64,000 bases of DNA, taken from Gemmatimonadaceae bacterium (GTDB taxonomy: Bacteria; Gemmatimonadota; Gemmatimonadetes; Gemmatimonadales; Gemmatimonadaceae). Of the stretch, positions 18,035 to 27,444 are shown in pieces (the stretch's first letter is position 1; each line of letters starts with the position of its first letter). Below the pieces are notes generated by a model, which had not been told where the DNA came from, ran no database searches, and worked only from the letters and a program-made list of their open reading frames with translations. A program made the position numbers and the translations under genes. Location of the stretch: contig DASUHB010000033.1 of the NCBI GenBank assembly GCA_036273715.1, positions 166,979 through 230,978 of the forward strand, given 5' to 3'.

Positions 18035-21000
18035 ATGATCCTCCACCCTGGGTGCACCAAGCGCTTGATTCGCCTGGCGTCGGCGGCGCTTGCCCTTGCC
18101 GCCGCCGGGATGTCCGTCCACGTGTCCGCCGCCGCACAGGTCGGAACGACCACCGACATCCTAACGGGAATGGTCACCGATCCCCTCGGGCACCCGATCG
18201 AGGGCGCCGATGTCGAGGCGATGTCGTTGGAAACGGAGATCTCGCGGCACGCGCACACCAACGACAAGGGACGATACACGATCGTCTTCCCGGATGGCGG
18301 CGGCCAGTATCGCGTCACGGTCCGCTTCATTGGCATGGCGCCGTCGGTCGTTTCGGTCGCGCGCCAGGCAGACGAAGATCGACTGGTGAGCGACATCCAC
18401 ATGTCGCCGACGGCCCAGCGTCTGGCCACCGTCACAGTGAACGCCCGGCGCAACAATCGCCGCGGAAACCAGCGCACGCCGGGATCCACCGAACGCGACA
18501 TCACGTCCGAAATGGCCGCACGTCTGCCGGTGGACGCAAGCGACCTCAACGCGCTGGCGACGCTCGCGCCCGGCGTCGTCGGTCTCGATGGCACGGACTC
18601 CACCGATGCAGCGTTCTCCGTTGCCGGTCTTCGCCCAACGGCAAACTCCCTGACGCTCGACGGCCTCAGCTTTGGTTCGGGCAATGGCGCCGTGCCGCAG
18701 GATGCCGTCCGCTCGACGCAGGTCATAACCAGCACCTACAATGTTGCGCGCGGAGAGTTTAGCGGCGGCCTCGTAGCGTCCACGACGCGCGGTGGGACCA
18801 ACGTCCCCGAGGGCTCCTTCACCTACACCCTGCGCGATCAGGCCCTCGCGTGGGGCGCGGGTGATTCATCGCTCTCGGCCGCCTACACGCAGAACCAGCT
18901 CGGCGGCGGCTTCGGCGGCCCGATCGTGAAGGACAAGCTGTTCGTGTTCGGCGCGGTGCAGGGCCGGTGGCGCGACAACTCGCTGGCGTCGCTGCTCAAC
19001 GTGAACCCCGCCGTGCTGCAGCGGTTAGGCGTGAACGCCGATTCGCTCGACCGCTTCCTCTCGCTCGTCGGCGCGGCGGGCGTTCGGCCCGATCTCCCCG
19101 ACATCCCGCCCACGCGCAGCGCCGGCAATACGTTAGGCCTGGTGCGCGCCGACTGGCTCATCTCGGACAACCAGACGCTCATGATTCGCGGCGACTGGCG
19201 CGACATCACGCAGAATCCCACGCGCGTGAGCCAGTTCGCGCTGCCGCAAACCGGCGGTGTGTCGGACGAAACCGGTGGCGGAGTGATGGGCGTGCTCACG
19301 TCGTACTTCGGCGGCAGCTTCATCAACGAGCTGCGCGCATACTGGTCGCGCGACCATCGCGCTGCCGATCCGTTCATGGACCTGCCGGACGGCCGGGTGC
19401 AGGTCGCCTCGCAGCTGGCCGACAGTCTCAACGGAATCTCGGCCCTCGCGTTCGGCGGCAGCATTGGACTGCCCCAGCGCACGAACAACACGAGCTTCGA
19501 GTCCACGGAAGAATTGTCGTGGCTCCCGGGGAGCGGCACGCACCGCATCAAGGCGGGACTCTACTACGACCGCACGCGCTACGACCAGGATGTCACGACC
19601 AACGAGTTCGGCACCTACTTCTATTCGTCGCTGCAGCAGCTGGCCGACAACCAGCCGGCGGAATTCACACGCACGCTTGCGCCTAACGTGCGGGCCGGCG
19701 CCAGCGAGAACGCGGCGTTCTACCTGGGAGACATCTGGCGCATTGGCCGCGTGCTCCAGCTCACGTACGGCGCGCGCATGGAAGGCGCCACGGAGTCCGG
19801 CGCCCCGGCATTCAACCCCCTCGTCGATTCGCTGTTCGGCCGCCGCACCGACCGGTTCCCCACCGAGTTGAGCGTCAGCCCGCGACTCGGCTTCACGGCG
19901 CTGTTAGGCGGCGCGGGAGGCTTCGCCTCGACCATCATCCGCGGCGGCGTCGGCGAATTCCGCAGCCCGACGCCGACCGGCCTCTTCGCCGCGGCGCAGG
20001 GCGCCACCGGCCTCCCGGGCACCGAATCCCAGCTCGTGTGCATCGGCGAGCAGGTGCCGGTCCCCGACTGGACATCGTTCGCGCTCGACCCCTCGACGAT
20101 TCCGACCCAGTGCGTCGGTGGCGCCGGCACGACGTTCAATCAGCTGCAGCCCAACGTCGTCGTGTTCGACCCGAATTTCACGTCGCCGCGCGCCTGGCGC
20201 GCGTCGTTAGGCGTGCAGCGCCGCGTCTTCGACCGGATCGGCCTCAATGTCGATGCCAATTGGACGCGCGGCGTCAGCCAGTACGGCTTCTCCGATCTGA
20301 ATCTCGACACGCTGCCAAAGTTTCGCCTGGCCGACGAGGGCAACCGGCCGGTGTACGTGTCGCCCGCCGACATCGACCCGGTGAGCGGCGTCGTGAACAG
20401 CGCCGCCTCGCGGCTCCATCCCGAGCTGGGGGACGTCATTCAGGTGCAGTCGAATCTCGCCTCCGAGTCGGGGCAGGTGACCTTTGGCCTCAACGGATTC
20501 ACGGACGCCGGCGCGGTGTATTCGATTTCGTACACGTTCACCAAAGCGCGCGACCAATCGTCGTTCTCCTGCTGCTCGGCCACCGCGGGCTTTGGTTCAC
20601 CGACCACCGCCGGCAATCCGAATCGGCCGGAATGGTCCAACAGCAACTTTCAGCGCGAGCACTCGTTCATCGGCACGTTCACGGTGCCCGTCAATCCCGC
20701 CATCGAGATCACGAGCATCGCGCGGCTCTCGTCCGGCGCGCCGTTCACGCCGCTCGTCGCGTCCGACATCAACGGCGACGGCGCGCGCAACGACCGCGCG
20801 TTCATCTTCGATCCGGCCGCCACGGCCGACACCGCGGTCGCCAACGCGATGCGGCGCGTGCTGGCCTCTGCCTCGCCGTCCGTTCGCGACTGCCTGCTCG
20901 AGCAACTCGGCGCGGTGGCCGCGCGCAACAGCTGCCAGGGCCCGTGGCAGCCGGCGTTCGACTTGCAGCTCAACATCCGGCCCAACATCCTCGGCCTCGA

Positions 21001-21712
21001 TCGCCGCCTAACGCTCTCGATCGTGACGACGAACCTGATCTCGGGCATCGACGAGCTGCTGCACGGCGCCAACGGCGCGCACGGATGGGGCGCGGTCCGC
21101 CTGCCCGATCCGACGCTCCTCTTCGTGCGCGGGTTCGACCAGTCGACGAACAGCTTCGTCTACTCGGTCAACGAGCGCTTCGGCTCCACGGCGGCGTCGG
21201 CCGCTGCCTTCCGCGTGCCGTTCCAGATCGGATTCCAGGGACACTTTGCGTTAGGCCCGGACCGCATGCGCGACCGGCTGCGCGCAGCGTTCGGCGGCGG
21301 GCGCGGCGGGCGCGGCGGTGGCAACCAGCCGCAGACCGGGCCCGGCACCGCGTCGGACTTCGCATCGCGCATGGGACGCGGGTTCACCAACCCGGTGGCC
21401 GGCATCATCTCGCTCGAGGATTCGCTGCACCTCACCGCCGACCAGGTCGCGAAGCTCACGCCGATCGCGGCGGCGCTCGAGGCGAAGAACGACAGCGTCC
21501 AGGCGGCGATACGGAAGCGGATCGATGATGCCGGCAGCAACGCCGACCCGCGCGCGCTGGTGCTGTCGCTCCGGCCGCGTCTCGCCGAAGCGCGTGACGC
21601 GCGCCAGCACGCACTCGACGCCGCCAAAAAGGTCCTGACACCAGCGCAATGGAATAGTCTGCCGGACGAGCTCAAGTCCACGGGCCGCGGCGCACCGGCG
21701 CGTCGGCCCTGA
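18035..21712 (+). CDS. TonB-dependent receptor with N-terminal carboxypeptidase-like domain and helical C-terminal extension
   Basis: A 1225-residue outer-membrane protein. It has a signal peptide (to about residue 35), then a carboxypeptidase-regulatory-like beta domain (ILTGMVTDPLGHPIEGADVEA to about 130). A plug-like region begins near 155 (DLNALATLAPGVVGLDG, then AGLRPTANSLTLDGL), followed by a large beta barrel typical of Oar-like receptors. After the barrel comes a Gly/Arg-rich stretch at about 1085-1110, then about 100 helical residues containing LTADQVAKLTPIAAALEAKN and, near the end, LTPAQWNSLP. Those LTxxQ pairs resemble Spy/CpxP-type periplasmic helices, an unusual fusion. Import substrate unknown. 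No TonB or ExbB gene is in the window. Confidence 0.92.
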   Translation: MILHPGCTKRLIRLASAALALAAAGMSVHVSAAAQVGTTTDILTGMVTDPLGHPIEGADVEAMSLETEISRHAHTNDKGRYTIVFPDGGGQYRVTVRFIGMAPSVVSVARQADEDRLVSDIHMSPTAQRLATVTVNARRNNRRGNQRTPGSTERDITSEMAARLPVDASDLNALATLAPGVVGLDGTDSTDAAFSVAGLRPTANSLTLDGLSFGSGNGAVPQDAVRSTQVITSTYNVARGEFSGGLVASTTRGGTNVPEGSFTYTLRDQALAWGAGDSSLSAAYTQNQLGGGFGGPIVKDKLFVFGAVQGRWRDNSLASLLNVNPAVLQRLGVNADSLDRFLSLVGAAGVRPDLPDIPPTRSAGNTLGLVRADWLISDNQTLMIRGDWRDITQNPTRVSQFALPQTGGVSDETGGGVMGVLTSYFGGSFINELRAYWSRDHRAADPFMDLPDGRVQVASQLADSLNGISALAFGGSIGLPQRTNNTSFESTEELSWLPGSGTHRIKAGLYYDRTRYDQDVTTNEFGTYFYSSLQQLADNQPAEFTRTLAPNVRAGASENAAFYLGDIWRIGRVLQLTYGARMEGATESGAPAFNPLVDSLFGRRTDRFPTELSVSPRLGFTALLGGAGGFASTIIRGGVGEFRSPTPTGLFAAAQGATGLPGTESQLVCIGEQVPVPDWTSFALDPSTIPTQCVGGAGTTFNQLQPNVVVFDPNFTSPRAWRASLGVQRRVFDRIGLNVDANWTRGVSQYGFSDLNLDTLPKFRLADEGNRPVYVSPADIDPVSGVVNSAASRLHPELGDVIQVQSNLASESGQVTFGLNGFTDAGAVYSISYTFTKARDQSSFSCCSATAGFGSPTTAGNPNRPEWSNSNFQREHSFIGTFTVPVNPAIEITSIARLSSGAPFTPLVASDINGDGARNDRAFIFDPAATADTAVANAMRRVLASASPSVRDCLLEQLGAVAARNSCQGPWQPAFDLQLNIRPNILGLDRRLTLSIVTTNLISGIDELLHGANGAHGWGAVRLPDPTLLFVRGFDQSTNSFVYSVNERFGSTAASAAAFRVPFQIGFQGHFALGPDRMRDRLRAAFGGGRGGRGGGNQPQTGPGTASDFASRMGRGFTNPVAGIISLEDSLHLTADQVAKLTPIAAALEAKNDSVQAAIRKRIDDAGSNADPRALVLSLRPRLAEARDARQHALDAAKKVLTPAQWNSLPDELKSTGRGAPARRP

Positions 21713-21981
21713 TCCCGGCGCATCGACGCGCCCCAGCGGCCTCAGGCGCCCCCTGGAGCCAAACCGCCGCCGCTGCCTAACGGAAATGCCCCCGGACCGT
21801 GGCCGCGGCACGCCTGAGCGATGTCCGACGTGCAGCGCCGCGTGTGGTACGGTGAATGCGACGCGATCCCGTGCGCGAAGTCGGCGGGTCCGGATCGATA
21901 TCGCCAATAGCTCGCCCGCCGGCGTTCGCGCGCCACCCGCATTCCGTCGCACGCGTACCCCCCCACGCATCGGAGGGCACC

Positions 21982-22614
21982 ATGTCTCTTCACGACCTCG
22001 GCGAACTGTACCTGGATCAGATCCGGGACCTCTACAGTGCCGAAACGCAGATCGTCGACGCACTTCCCAAAATGGTCGAGGCCGCGTCGCACGCTCAACT
22101 CAAGGCTGGCTTCCAGCTCCACCTCGATCAGACGCGGGAACATGTGCGCCGCCTCGAGCAAATCGCGCGGCGCTTCAACGAAGATCCCGACGGCAAGACG
22201 TGTCAGGGCATGAAGGGATTGCTGAAGGAAGGAAAGGAAACGATGAAAGAGCGCGCCGATTCCGACGTGCTCGACGCCGCACTCATTGCCGATGCGCAAC
22301 GCGTGGAGCATTACGAGATCGCGGCCTACGGCTGCGCGCGCACCTATGCCGAGGCGCTCGATCGGATGGAGGATGCGCGTCTGCTGCAGCAAACTCTCGA
22401 TGAGGAAGCCGAGACGGATCGCAAGCTGACGGCCATCGCCGAAAGCGTCGTCAATCCGGACGCGGGAGCGCGGCCGACGTCGACTGCGCGCTTGTCGGAC
22501 CGCGACGTCACGCCATCCGCAGCCCGCGACATTGAGCCGCGCGCCGCCGCTCCATCGCGTCGCGACATCGACGAGGGCGACACGCCGTACTCGCCGGAAG
22601 CCGATCTGCGATAA
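21982..22614 (+). CDS. DUF892 / YciE-YciF-like ferritin-fold protein
   Basis: A 210-residue protein. The first about 155 residues follow the YciF pattern (LYLDQIRDLYSAETQIVDALP, LKAGFQLHLDQTREHVRRLE and QRVEHYEIAAYGCARTYAEAL), a four-helix ferritin-like bundle with regularly placed Glu and His residues. Family members are induced by osmotic, acid or other stress and may bind iron, but their function is not settled. The last 55 residues are a disordered, Arg/Asp/Pro-rich tail absent from the short family members. I chose the ATG at 21982 because GGAGGG lies about eight bases upstream. It is followed by a GC-rich hairpin region at about 22662-22684. Confidence 0.9.
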   Translation: MSLHDLGELYLDQIRDLYSAETQIVDALPKMVEAASHAQLKAGFQLHLDQTREHVRRLEQIARRFNEDPDGKTCQGMKGLLKEGKETMKERADSDVLDAALIADAQRVEHYEIAAYGCARTYAEALDRMEDARLLQQTLDEEAETDRKLTAIAESVVNPDAGARPTSTARLSDRDVTPSAARDIEPRAAAPSRRDIDEGDTPYSPEADLR

Positions 22615-22760
22615 GGCCCGTGCTGCCGCGCATGGCGCGCTGGTGAAGCACGCCTCGAGGGCGCGCGCGTGTCGGCGCGCGCCCTTGTGCTGGACATCTT
22701 CCCAACGCTCGCGCGCCGCCAACCGTAGGGTTGTCGACTGCACAGCGAGCGGAGCACGCG

Positions 22761-23564
22761 ATGACCGGCGCGCGGTACCCTCTACGGTTGAGCCTGATGA
22801 TGTGCGCGGCGGTTGCTTTCGCCGCGCCTCGCGTTGGGGCGCAGACCGATGAGATCCAGGTCTACACGGCCGAGATCGCCGCGCCCGGCGTCTTCAATCT
22901 GACGTGGCACAACAACTTCACGCCCGACGGCCTGCGCGACCCTGCGTTCGGGGGCGGGTTCTCGCCTAACCACACCTTCAACGGCGTCACCGAATGGGCG
23001 TACGGCGTCGCACCCTGGTTCGAGGCCGGCCTCTACCTGCCGCTCTACAGCATCACCGGCGACGGCAGTCCGATGTTCAACGGGTTCAAGCTGCGCACTC
23101 TCTTCGTCCTGCCTAACGCAGCCGAGCGGTCGTTCTTTTACGGGATCAACTTCGAGTTCAGTTGGAACGCCGGTCACTGGGATCCGCATCGGTACAGCTC
23201 CGAGATCCGTCCGATCATCGGTTGGCGGTCGGGTCCCGTGGATCTGATCGTCAATCCGATCCTGGACAACTCGTGGACGACGTTCTCGCGCCTCGACTTC
23301 GCGCCCGCATCGCGCCTCGCGTACAACGTCTCGAAGACCTGGGCGCTGGCCGCCGAGGAGTACGATGATTTCGGCGAATTACGCGGGTTCTTGCCGTCGA
23401 GGCAGCAGGCGCATCAGCTCTACGCGGTGGTGGACCGCAACGGCGAGCCGATGGACATCGAGGTCGGCGCCGGCTTCGGCCTCACGTCGGCCACCGATCA
23501 TCTGGTGCTCAAGCTCATCCTGTCGCGCGATCTCAATCCGCACCGAGACGCATCGTCGCCGTGA
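22761..23564 (+). CDS. Predicted outer-membrane beta-barrel protein
   Basis: A 267-residue exported protein with a signal peptide ending near VGAQTDE. The body alternates hydrophobic and polar residues with many aromatics ([52 protein letters not shown]) and ends in a long beta-strand pattern, all signs of a small outer-membrane barrel. I cannot name the family more precisely; it resembles uncharacterised transporter-like barrels. The ATG at 22761 was chosen because a GGAGC lies about five bases upstream and a signal peptide follows. It precedes the CocE-type hydrolase, which has its own promoter. Confidence 0.7.
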   Translation: MTGARYPLRLSLMMCAAVAFAAPRVGAQTDEIQVYTAEIAAPGVFNLTWHNNFTPDGLRDPAFGGGFSPNHTFNGVTEWAYGVAPWFEAGLYLPLYSITGDGSPMFNGFKLRTLFVLPNAAERSFFYGINFEFSWNAGHWDPHRYSSEIRPIIGWRSGPVDLIVNPILDNSWTTFSRLDFAPASRLAYNVSKTWALAAEEYDDFGELRGFLPSRQQAHQLYAVVDRNGEPMDIEVGAGFGLTSATDHLVLKLILSRDLNPHRDASSP

Positions 23565-23661
23565 AGGGTGCGCGCGCCGGTGTCGCGTTAGGCAGCCGCT
23601 GCGCACCTGGCCGGTCTCGCGTCCACCGCGGGAAGCGGGCCGTTCGCCTCGCGGAGATTGC

Positions 23662-23690
23662 TTGACACCCGCTGTTCCCGCACATAGCCT
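23662..23690 (+). promoter_or_regulatory. Candidate sigma-70 promoter of the CocE-type hydrolase gene
   Basis: TTGACA (23662-23667) and TAGCCT (23685-23690) are 17 bases apart. Transcription would start near 23697, and the gene's ribosome-binding site GGAGAGG (23711-23717) leads to the ATG at 23722. Confidence 0.55.
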
Positions 23691-23721
23691 CGCAACACGA
23701 CAACTATGCAGGAGAGGTGAC

Positions 23722-25731
23722 ATGGTTCGTACTCCAGGACGCGGCACCGGCGTCCGCGGCTCGGCCTGGCTCGCGCTGGCGTTGGTGCTCTCCGTCCCCG
23801 TGGGCCTTGCCGCGCAAGGTCCGGATCCGCATGCCGTCCTCGTCGCCCAGCGGAACGCCATCGAGCAGCAGCTCGAATCCGAGGCGGTCATCGATCGCAG
23901 CGTCATGGTCACGATGCGCGACGGCAAGCGCATGCTGGCCGATGTCTACCGGCCCAAGAATGCCTCGGGCAAGGTCCCGATCGTGTTTGTCCGCACGCCC
24001 TACAACTTCAACTGGTGGGACGTGAAGAACGGCGCCCCGCGCGACATGAGCCGCGAGCTCGAGGCCGTCAGGCACGGCTATGCGTACGTCGAGATGAACG
24101 AGCGCGGGCACTTCTACTCCGAGGGCAACTACGATATCCTGGGTCCGCCGCGCACGGACGGCTACGATGCCATCAAATGGATGGCCACGCAGCCGTGGTC
24201 CAACGGCAAGGTTGGCCTAACGGGTTGCTCGTCGACCGCCGAATGGCAGCTGGGCGTCGTGACCGAGGACAACCCGGGGCTCGCGACGTTCAACGTGCAG
24301 GGCTTCGGCGCCGGCGTGGGCCGCGTCGGTCCGTACTACGAGCAGGGCAACTGGTATCGCGGCGGCGCCGTGCAGATGCTGTTCATCGACTGGCTCTACG
24401 GCGAACAGAATCAGGTCCGCCCGATGCTTGCGCCCAACACGTCGCAGGCCGACATCACGCTCGCGCGCAAGATGTTCGATCTGGCGCCGCAGATGCCGCC
24501 CATCGATTGGTCGGCGCAGCTCTGGCACCTGCCCGAGGACAGCATCATCAGCTCGATCGGCGGCCCGCCGGGCATCTTCGACACCAAGATGCCGGTGGCC
24601 ACGGGCGGCGACATGATCGCGCGTGCGCCCAACGATCCGGCGTGGTACAAGGGCGGCCTGTGGAACGACAGTATGTCGATCAACAAGCCCGGACTCTGGT
24701 TCATGAGCTGGTACGACGTGTCCGTTTCGCCCAACCTGGCCGCGTACAACTGGGTGCGGCAGCACGCGCAGGGCGACGTGGCCAACGAGCAGTACGCCAT
24801 CATCGCGCCGGTGCTGCACTGCGCGTACACGCGTGCGACGGCGCAGACGATGATCGGCGACCTCGACGTGGGCGATGCCCGGTTTCCGTACGACTCGCTC
24901 ATGTATGCGTGGTTCGACCACTTCATGAAGGGCGAGGACAACGGCATTCTCGAGAAGCAGCCCAAGGTCCAGTACTACGTGATCGGGCTCAACCAGTGGA
25001 AGTCGTCACCCACCTGGCCGCCCCCGGGCGCCAAGCCGATGACGTTCTTCCTGCACAGTGAAGGGAAGGCCAACACGCTCTACGGCGACGGTTCGTTAGG
25101 CGACACGCCGCAGCCCGGCGCCGACCGGCCCGACGGTTTCGCATACGACCCGGCGAATCCGGTCCAGACGTATGGCGGCGGCGGATGCTGCGAAGGGAAC
25201 GCCGTACACTTCGGCTCATTCGACCAGCGGCCCGTCGAAGCGCGGAACGACGTGCTGGTGTACACGACCGAGCCGTTCAAGGACGGCGTGGAGATGAGCG
25301 GCCCGATCACGGTGACGCTCTACGTCTCGTCTAACCGAAAGGACACGGACTTCACCTGGCGCGTCGACGACGTGTACCCCGACGGTCGCGCGTTCAATCT
25401 GATCGAGAACATCCAGCGCATGCGCTATCGGGATGGGTACGACAAGCCCGAGGTCTGGATGCAGCCGGGGAAGGTGTACAAGGTGACGTTTCAGCCGATC
25501 GATTTCTCCAACTACTTCAAGCCCGGGCATCGGCTGCGGCTGGAGATTTCGAGCAGCAACTTCCCGCGGTTCGATCGCAACATGAACACGGGCGGCAACA
25601 ACTACGACGAGAAGGTAGGGCTCGTCGCGCAGAACGCGGTGCACCACGACAAGCAGTATCCGTCGGCGGTCACGATCACGGTGGTGCCGTCCGGCGGCGG
25701 CGCGGTGCGGGCGGGAGGAAGCCAGAAGTAG
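23722..25731 (+). CDS. Secreted CocE/NonD-family (X-Pro dipeptidyl-peptidase-like) serine hydrolase
   Basis: A 669-residue exported alpha/beta hydrolase. The signal peptide ends near [27 protein letters not shown] and IVFVRTPYN open the hydrolase domain as in cocaine esterase, glutaryl-acylase and S15 peptidases. The nucleophile is most likely S170 in TGCSSTAEW, which departs from the common GxSYxG. The C-terminal 230 residues form a jelly-roll domain ([25 protein letters not shown], then [19 protein letters not shown]). Substrate unknown: an acyl peptide, amide or ester. The ATG at 23722 has a strong GGAGAGG ahead of it and gives a clean signal peptide. Confidence 0.9.
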   Translation: MVRTPGRGTGVRGSAWLALALVLSVPVGLAAQGPDPHAVLVAQRNAIEQQLESEAVIDRSVMVTMRDGKRMLADVYRPKNASGKVPIVFVRTPYNFNWWDVKNGAPRDMSRELEAVRHGYAYVEMNERGHFYSEGNYDILGPPRTDGYDAIKWMATQPWSNGKVGLTGCSSTAEWQLGVVTEDNPGLATFNVQGFGAGVGRVGPYYEQGNWYRGGAVQMLFIDWLYGEQNQVRPMLAPNTSQADITLARKMFDLAPQMPPIDWSAQLWHLPEDSIISSIGGPPGIFDTKMPVATGGDMIARAPNDPAWYKGGLWNDSMSINKPGLWFMSWYDVSVSPNLAAYNWVRQHAQGDVANEQYAIIAPVLHCAYTRATAQTMIGDLDVGDARFPYDSLMYAWFDHFMKGEDNGILEKQPKVQYYVIGLNQWKSSPTWPPPGAKPMTFFLHSEGKANTLYGDGSLGDTPQPGADRPDGFAYDPANPVQTYGGGGCCEGNAVHFGSFDQRPVEARNDVLVYTTEPFKDGVEMSGPITVTLYVSSNRKDTDFTWRVDDVYPDGRAFNLIENIQRMRYRDGYDKPEVWMQPGKVYKVTFQPIDFSNYFKPGHRLRLEISSSNFPRFDRNMNTGGNNYDEKVGLVAQNAVHHDKQYPSAVTITVVPSGGGAVRAGGSQK

Positions 25732-25818
25732 CCGGAACATCTGCTGTACGCAGGTCTAACGCAGCACGTGCCCCATGCCGCGCGGAAGCGCGCGCATGGG
25801 GCATTTCGTGCGTGCAGG

Positions 25819-26292
25819 TCAATGTTTCGCCCAGGCCCAGCCGGTGATGCGCCATCCCGTCGCCTCGCGGTGCAGCGTCAGCGTGATGATCGACCCAACC
25901 TCTTTGACCGGCTTCCCGTTCGCCTTGTAGGCATAGTTCGCGGGTTGAACGACGTACGCCTGATCTCCGGTGATGTCGACGTGTGTCGGTTTGCCGACTG
26001 TGACCACGGGATCGGTGATATCGTGTGCTTTGGCGTCGGTATCGAAGTCGTGTGCCCACTTGGCGCAGACGCCGGCGCCGTGCCATTCGTGCGGCGGGAA
26101 CTCATCGATGATGGCGCCTTCGTTCGCACACGCCGCCGACATTGCGTTGACGTCCCCCTTGTTGAACGCGTCGACGAACTGCTGCACTTTCGCCATCACC
26201 TCGCTGCGTGGCGACACAGACGTTTGTGCACTCGGAGCCAACGGAAGCCCGAGGATCAGAACTGAAACGAGTGTTGCGATACGCCCTGGCAT
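25819..26292 (-). CDS. Secreted NTF2-like (SnoaL/DUF4440-type) protein
   Basis: A 157-residue protein with a signal peptide (MPGRIATLVSVLILGLPLA) and a single cone-shaped NTF2-like domain. EVMAKVQQFVDAFNKGDVNAM is the usual first helix, FPPHEWHGAGVCAKWAHDF the second, and the strands end with TGWRITGWAWAKH. Such domains bind small ligands or act as enzymes such as isomerases. No catalytic residues can be assigned here. The ATG at 26292 gives the signal peptide; an upstream TTG would add an unrelated stretch. It is convergent with the hydrolase gene and divergent from the tRNA-Lys promoter region. Confidence 0.8.
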   Translation of the reverse strand: MPGRIATLVSVLILGLPLAPSAQTSVSPRSEVMAKVQQFVDAFNKGDVNAMSAACANEGAIIDEFPPHEWHGAGVCAKWAHDFDTDAKAHDITDPVVTVGKPTHVDITGDQAYVVQPANYAYKANGKPVKEVGSIITLTLHREATGWRITGWAWAKH

Positions 26293-26465
26293 TGGCGTGC
26301 TCCTCGGTGAAGGGCAGCGGTTTCGAGGTCCGGCTCGAGGATCATCTGCATGCGTTGCGCCCTGAGGGCAGGTGATCGGGGTGCGGGACAATACCGGGAA
26401 CCAGTGACTGGCACAAATGGGGAGCGGGTATCGGCGTGCGCTATGCGGCGCGAGGATTCCTGAAC

Positions 26466-26494
26466 TTGGACAGATTTTGGACAGGCCCTAGATT
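26466..26494 (+). promoter_or_regulatory. Candidate promoter of tRNA-Lys
   Basis: TTGGAC (26466-26471) and TAGATT (26489-26494) are spaced by 17 bases. The tRNA 5' end lies 32 bases after the -10 element, a typical distance for a processed tRNA leader. Confidence 0.5.
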
Positions 26495-26526
26495 GCTGAA
26501 TCGATAAGCCATTGTCTTCCACAGTC

Positions 26527-26600
<74 letters not shown>

Positions 26601-27014
26601 CTCCTGCAGCAGAACCGGTTAGGCAGTAGCGCTCGTCGGACCACCGGCGCCCGACGACGCAGTCGCAGCCGAGGCGTCGCGGGATCGACATCATCCAATC
26701 CGCCTTCCCTCGAACGCGCCACCAGCCCACCGCGCGATTTTGCCGCCCGCGCGGCGCTTCTCATTGCGTCAGTTTCATCTCCACTCGACCGACATCGAGT
26801 AGCTTGCGTCAGGAGCGATTCGGGCTAGAGACACCGGGCAGTCATACTTGGCGTAGCTGAGTGCCACAGGCACCGGCCAGCCTCCATCCCACGCGACGAC
26901 TCACCCGCCTGACGCTCTACGACCCTCCATGACAGTCCCGCGAGTCCGCTTATTGCTTGGTTGGCTGCCATCCTCCACAAGAACGCTGCGAACTCAACCA
27001 ATGGGAGACCGCCA
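26601..27014. other. Intergenic stretch with no supported gene
   Basis: The 414 bases after tRNA-Lys contain only short open frames that overlap the tRNA or lack any recognisable composition. One GTTAGGC lies at 26618. No hairpin with a T-run was found right after the tRNA. The ribosome-binding site of the next gene (GGAG, 27004-27007) is at the end. Confidence 0.6.
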
Positions 27015-27377
27015 ATGAATGACATCCCACTGCGGGACGAACTCGAGACCACCTTGAAGAAGGTCGCGAAGGAGATCAGAAAGCGGGTCCATCGCGTCAA
27101 ACCACCCAAGAGCCTTGAGACGCCGCTCAAACAGTCGATCGAAGCGGTACATAACGCCGTCGTGTTTGGAAAGGAGATAGTCGCGAAGAAGAGCGGCCGG
27201 AAGAAGAAGCGCACCAGAAAGACGAGCACGAAGAAGCCGAGCGCGAAGAAGGCGAACGCCAGGAAGACGAGCGCGAAGACGAGCGCCAGGAAGACAACCG
27301 CGACGAAGCCCGGCACGAAGCAGCGTAGCTCCAAGAAGAGGAGCCGGACGAAGAGTGTCGCCAAACAGTTCGCGTGA
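27015..27377 (+). CDS. Lysine/arginine-rich histone H1-like protein
   Basis: A 120-residue, very basic protein. Residues 1-58 are an ordinary amphipathic domain (LRDELETTLKKVAKEIRKRV, then LKQSIEAVHNAVVFGKEIV). Residues 59-120 are a low-complexity tail of repeated Lys/Arg with Ala, Ser and Thr, like the tails of bacterial histone H1-like proteins and of the Lys-rich HU variants. Binding to DNA or RNA is the natural inference. The ATG at 27015 has GGAG eight bases upstream. The AAG-rich codon composition of the tail differs from the surrounding GC-rich genes, as expected for the amino-acid bias. Confidence 0.72.
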   Translation: MNDIPLRDELETTLKKVAKEIRKRVHRVKPPKSLETPLKQSIEAVHNAVVFGKEIVAKKSGRKKKRTRKTSTKKPSAKKANARKTSAKTSARKTTATKPGTKQRSSKKRSRTKSVAKQFA

Positions 27378-27444
27378 TCGGCGCGCTCGCACCGCGGACG
27401 GGTATGTCGCCGAGCGGCGCGCCGACCTTTTGGACTGCGCCAGG

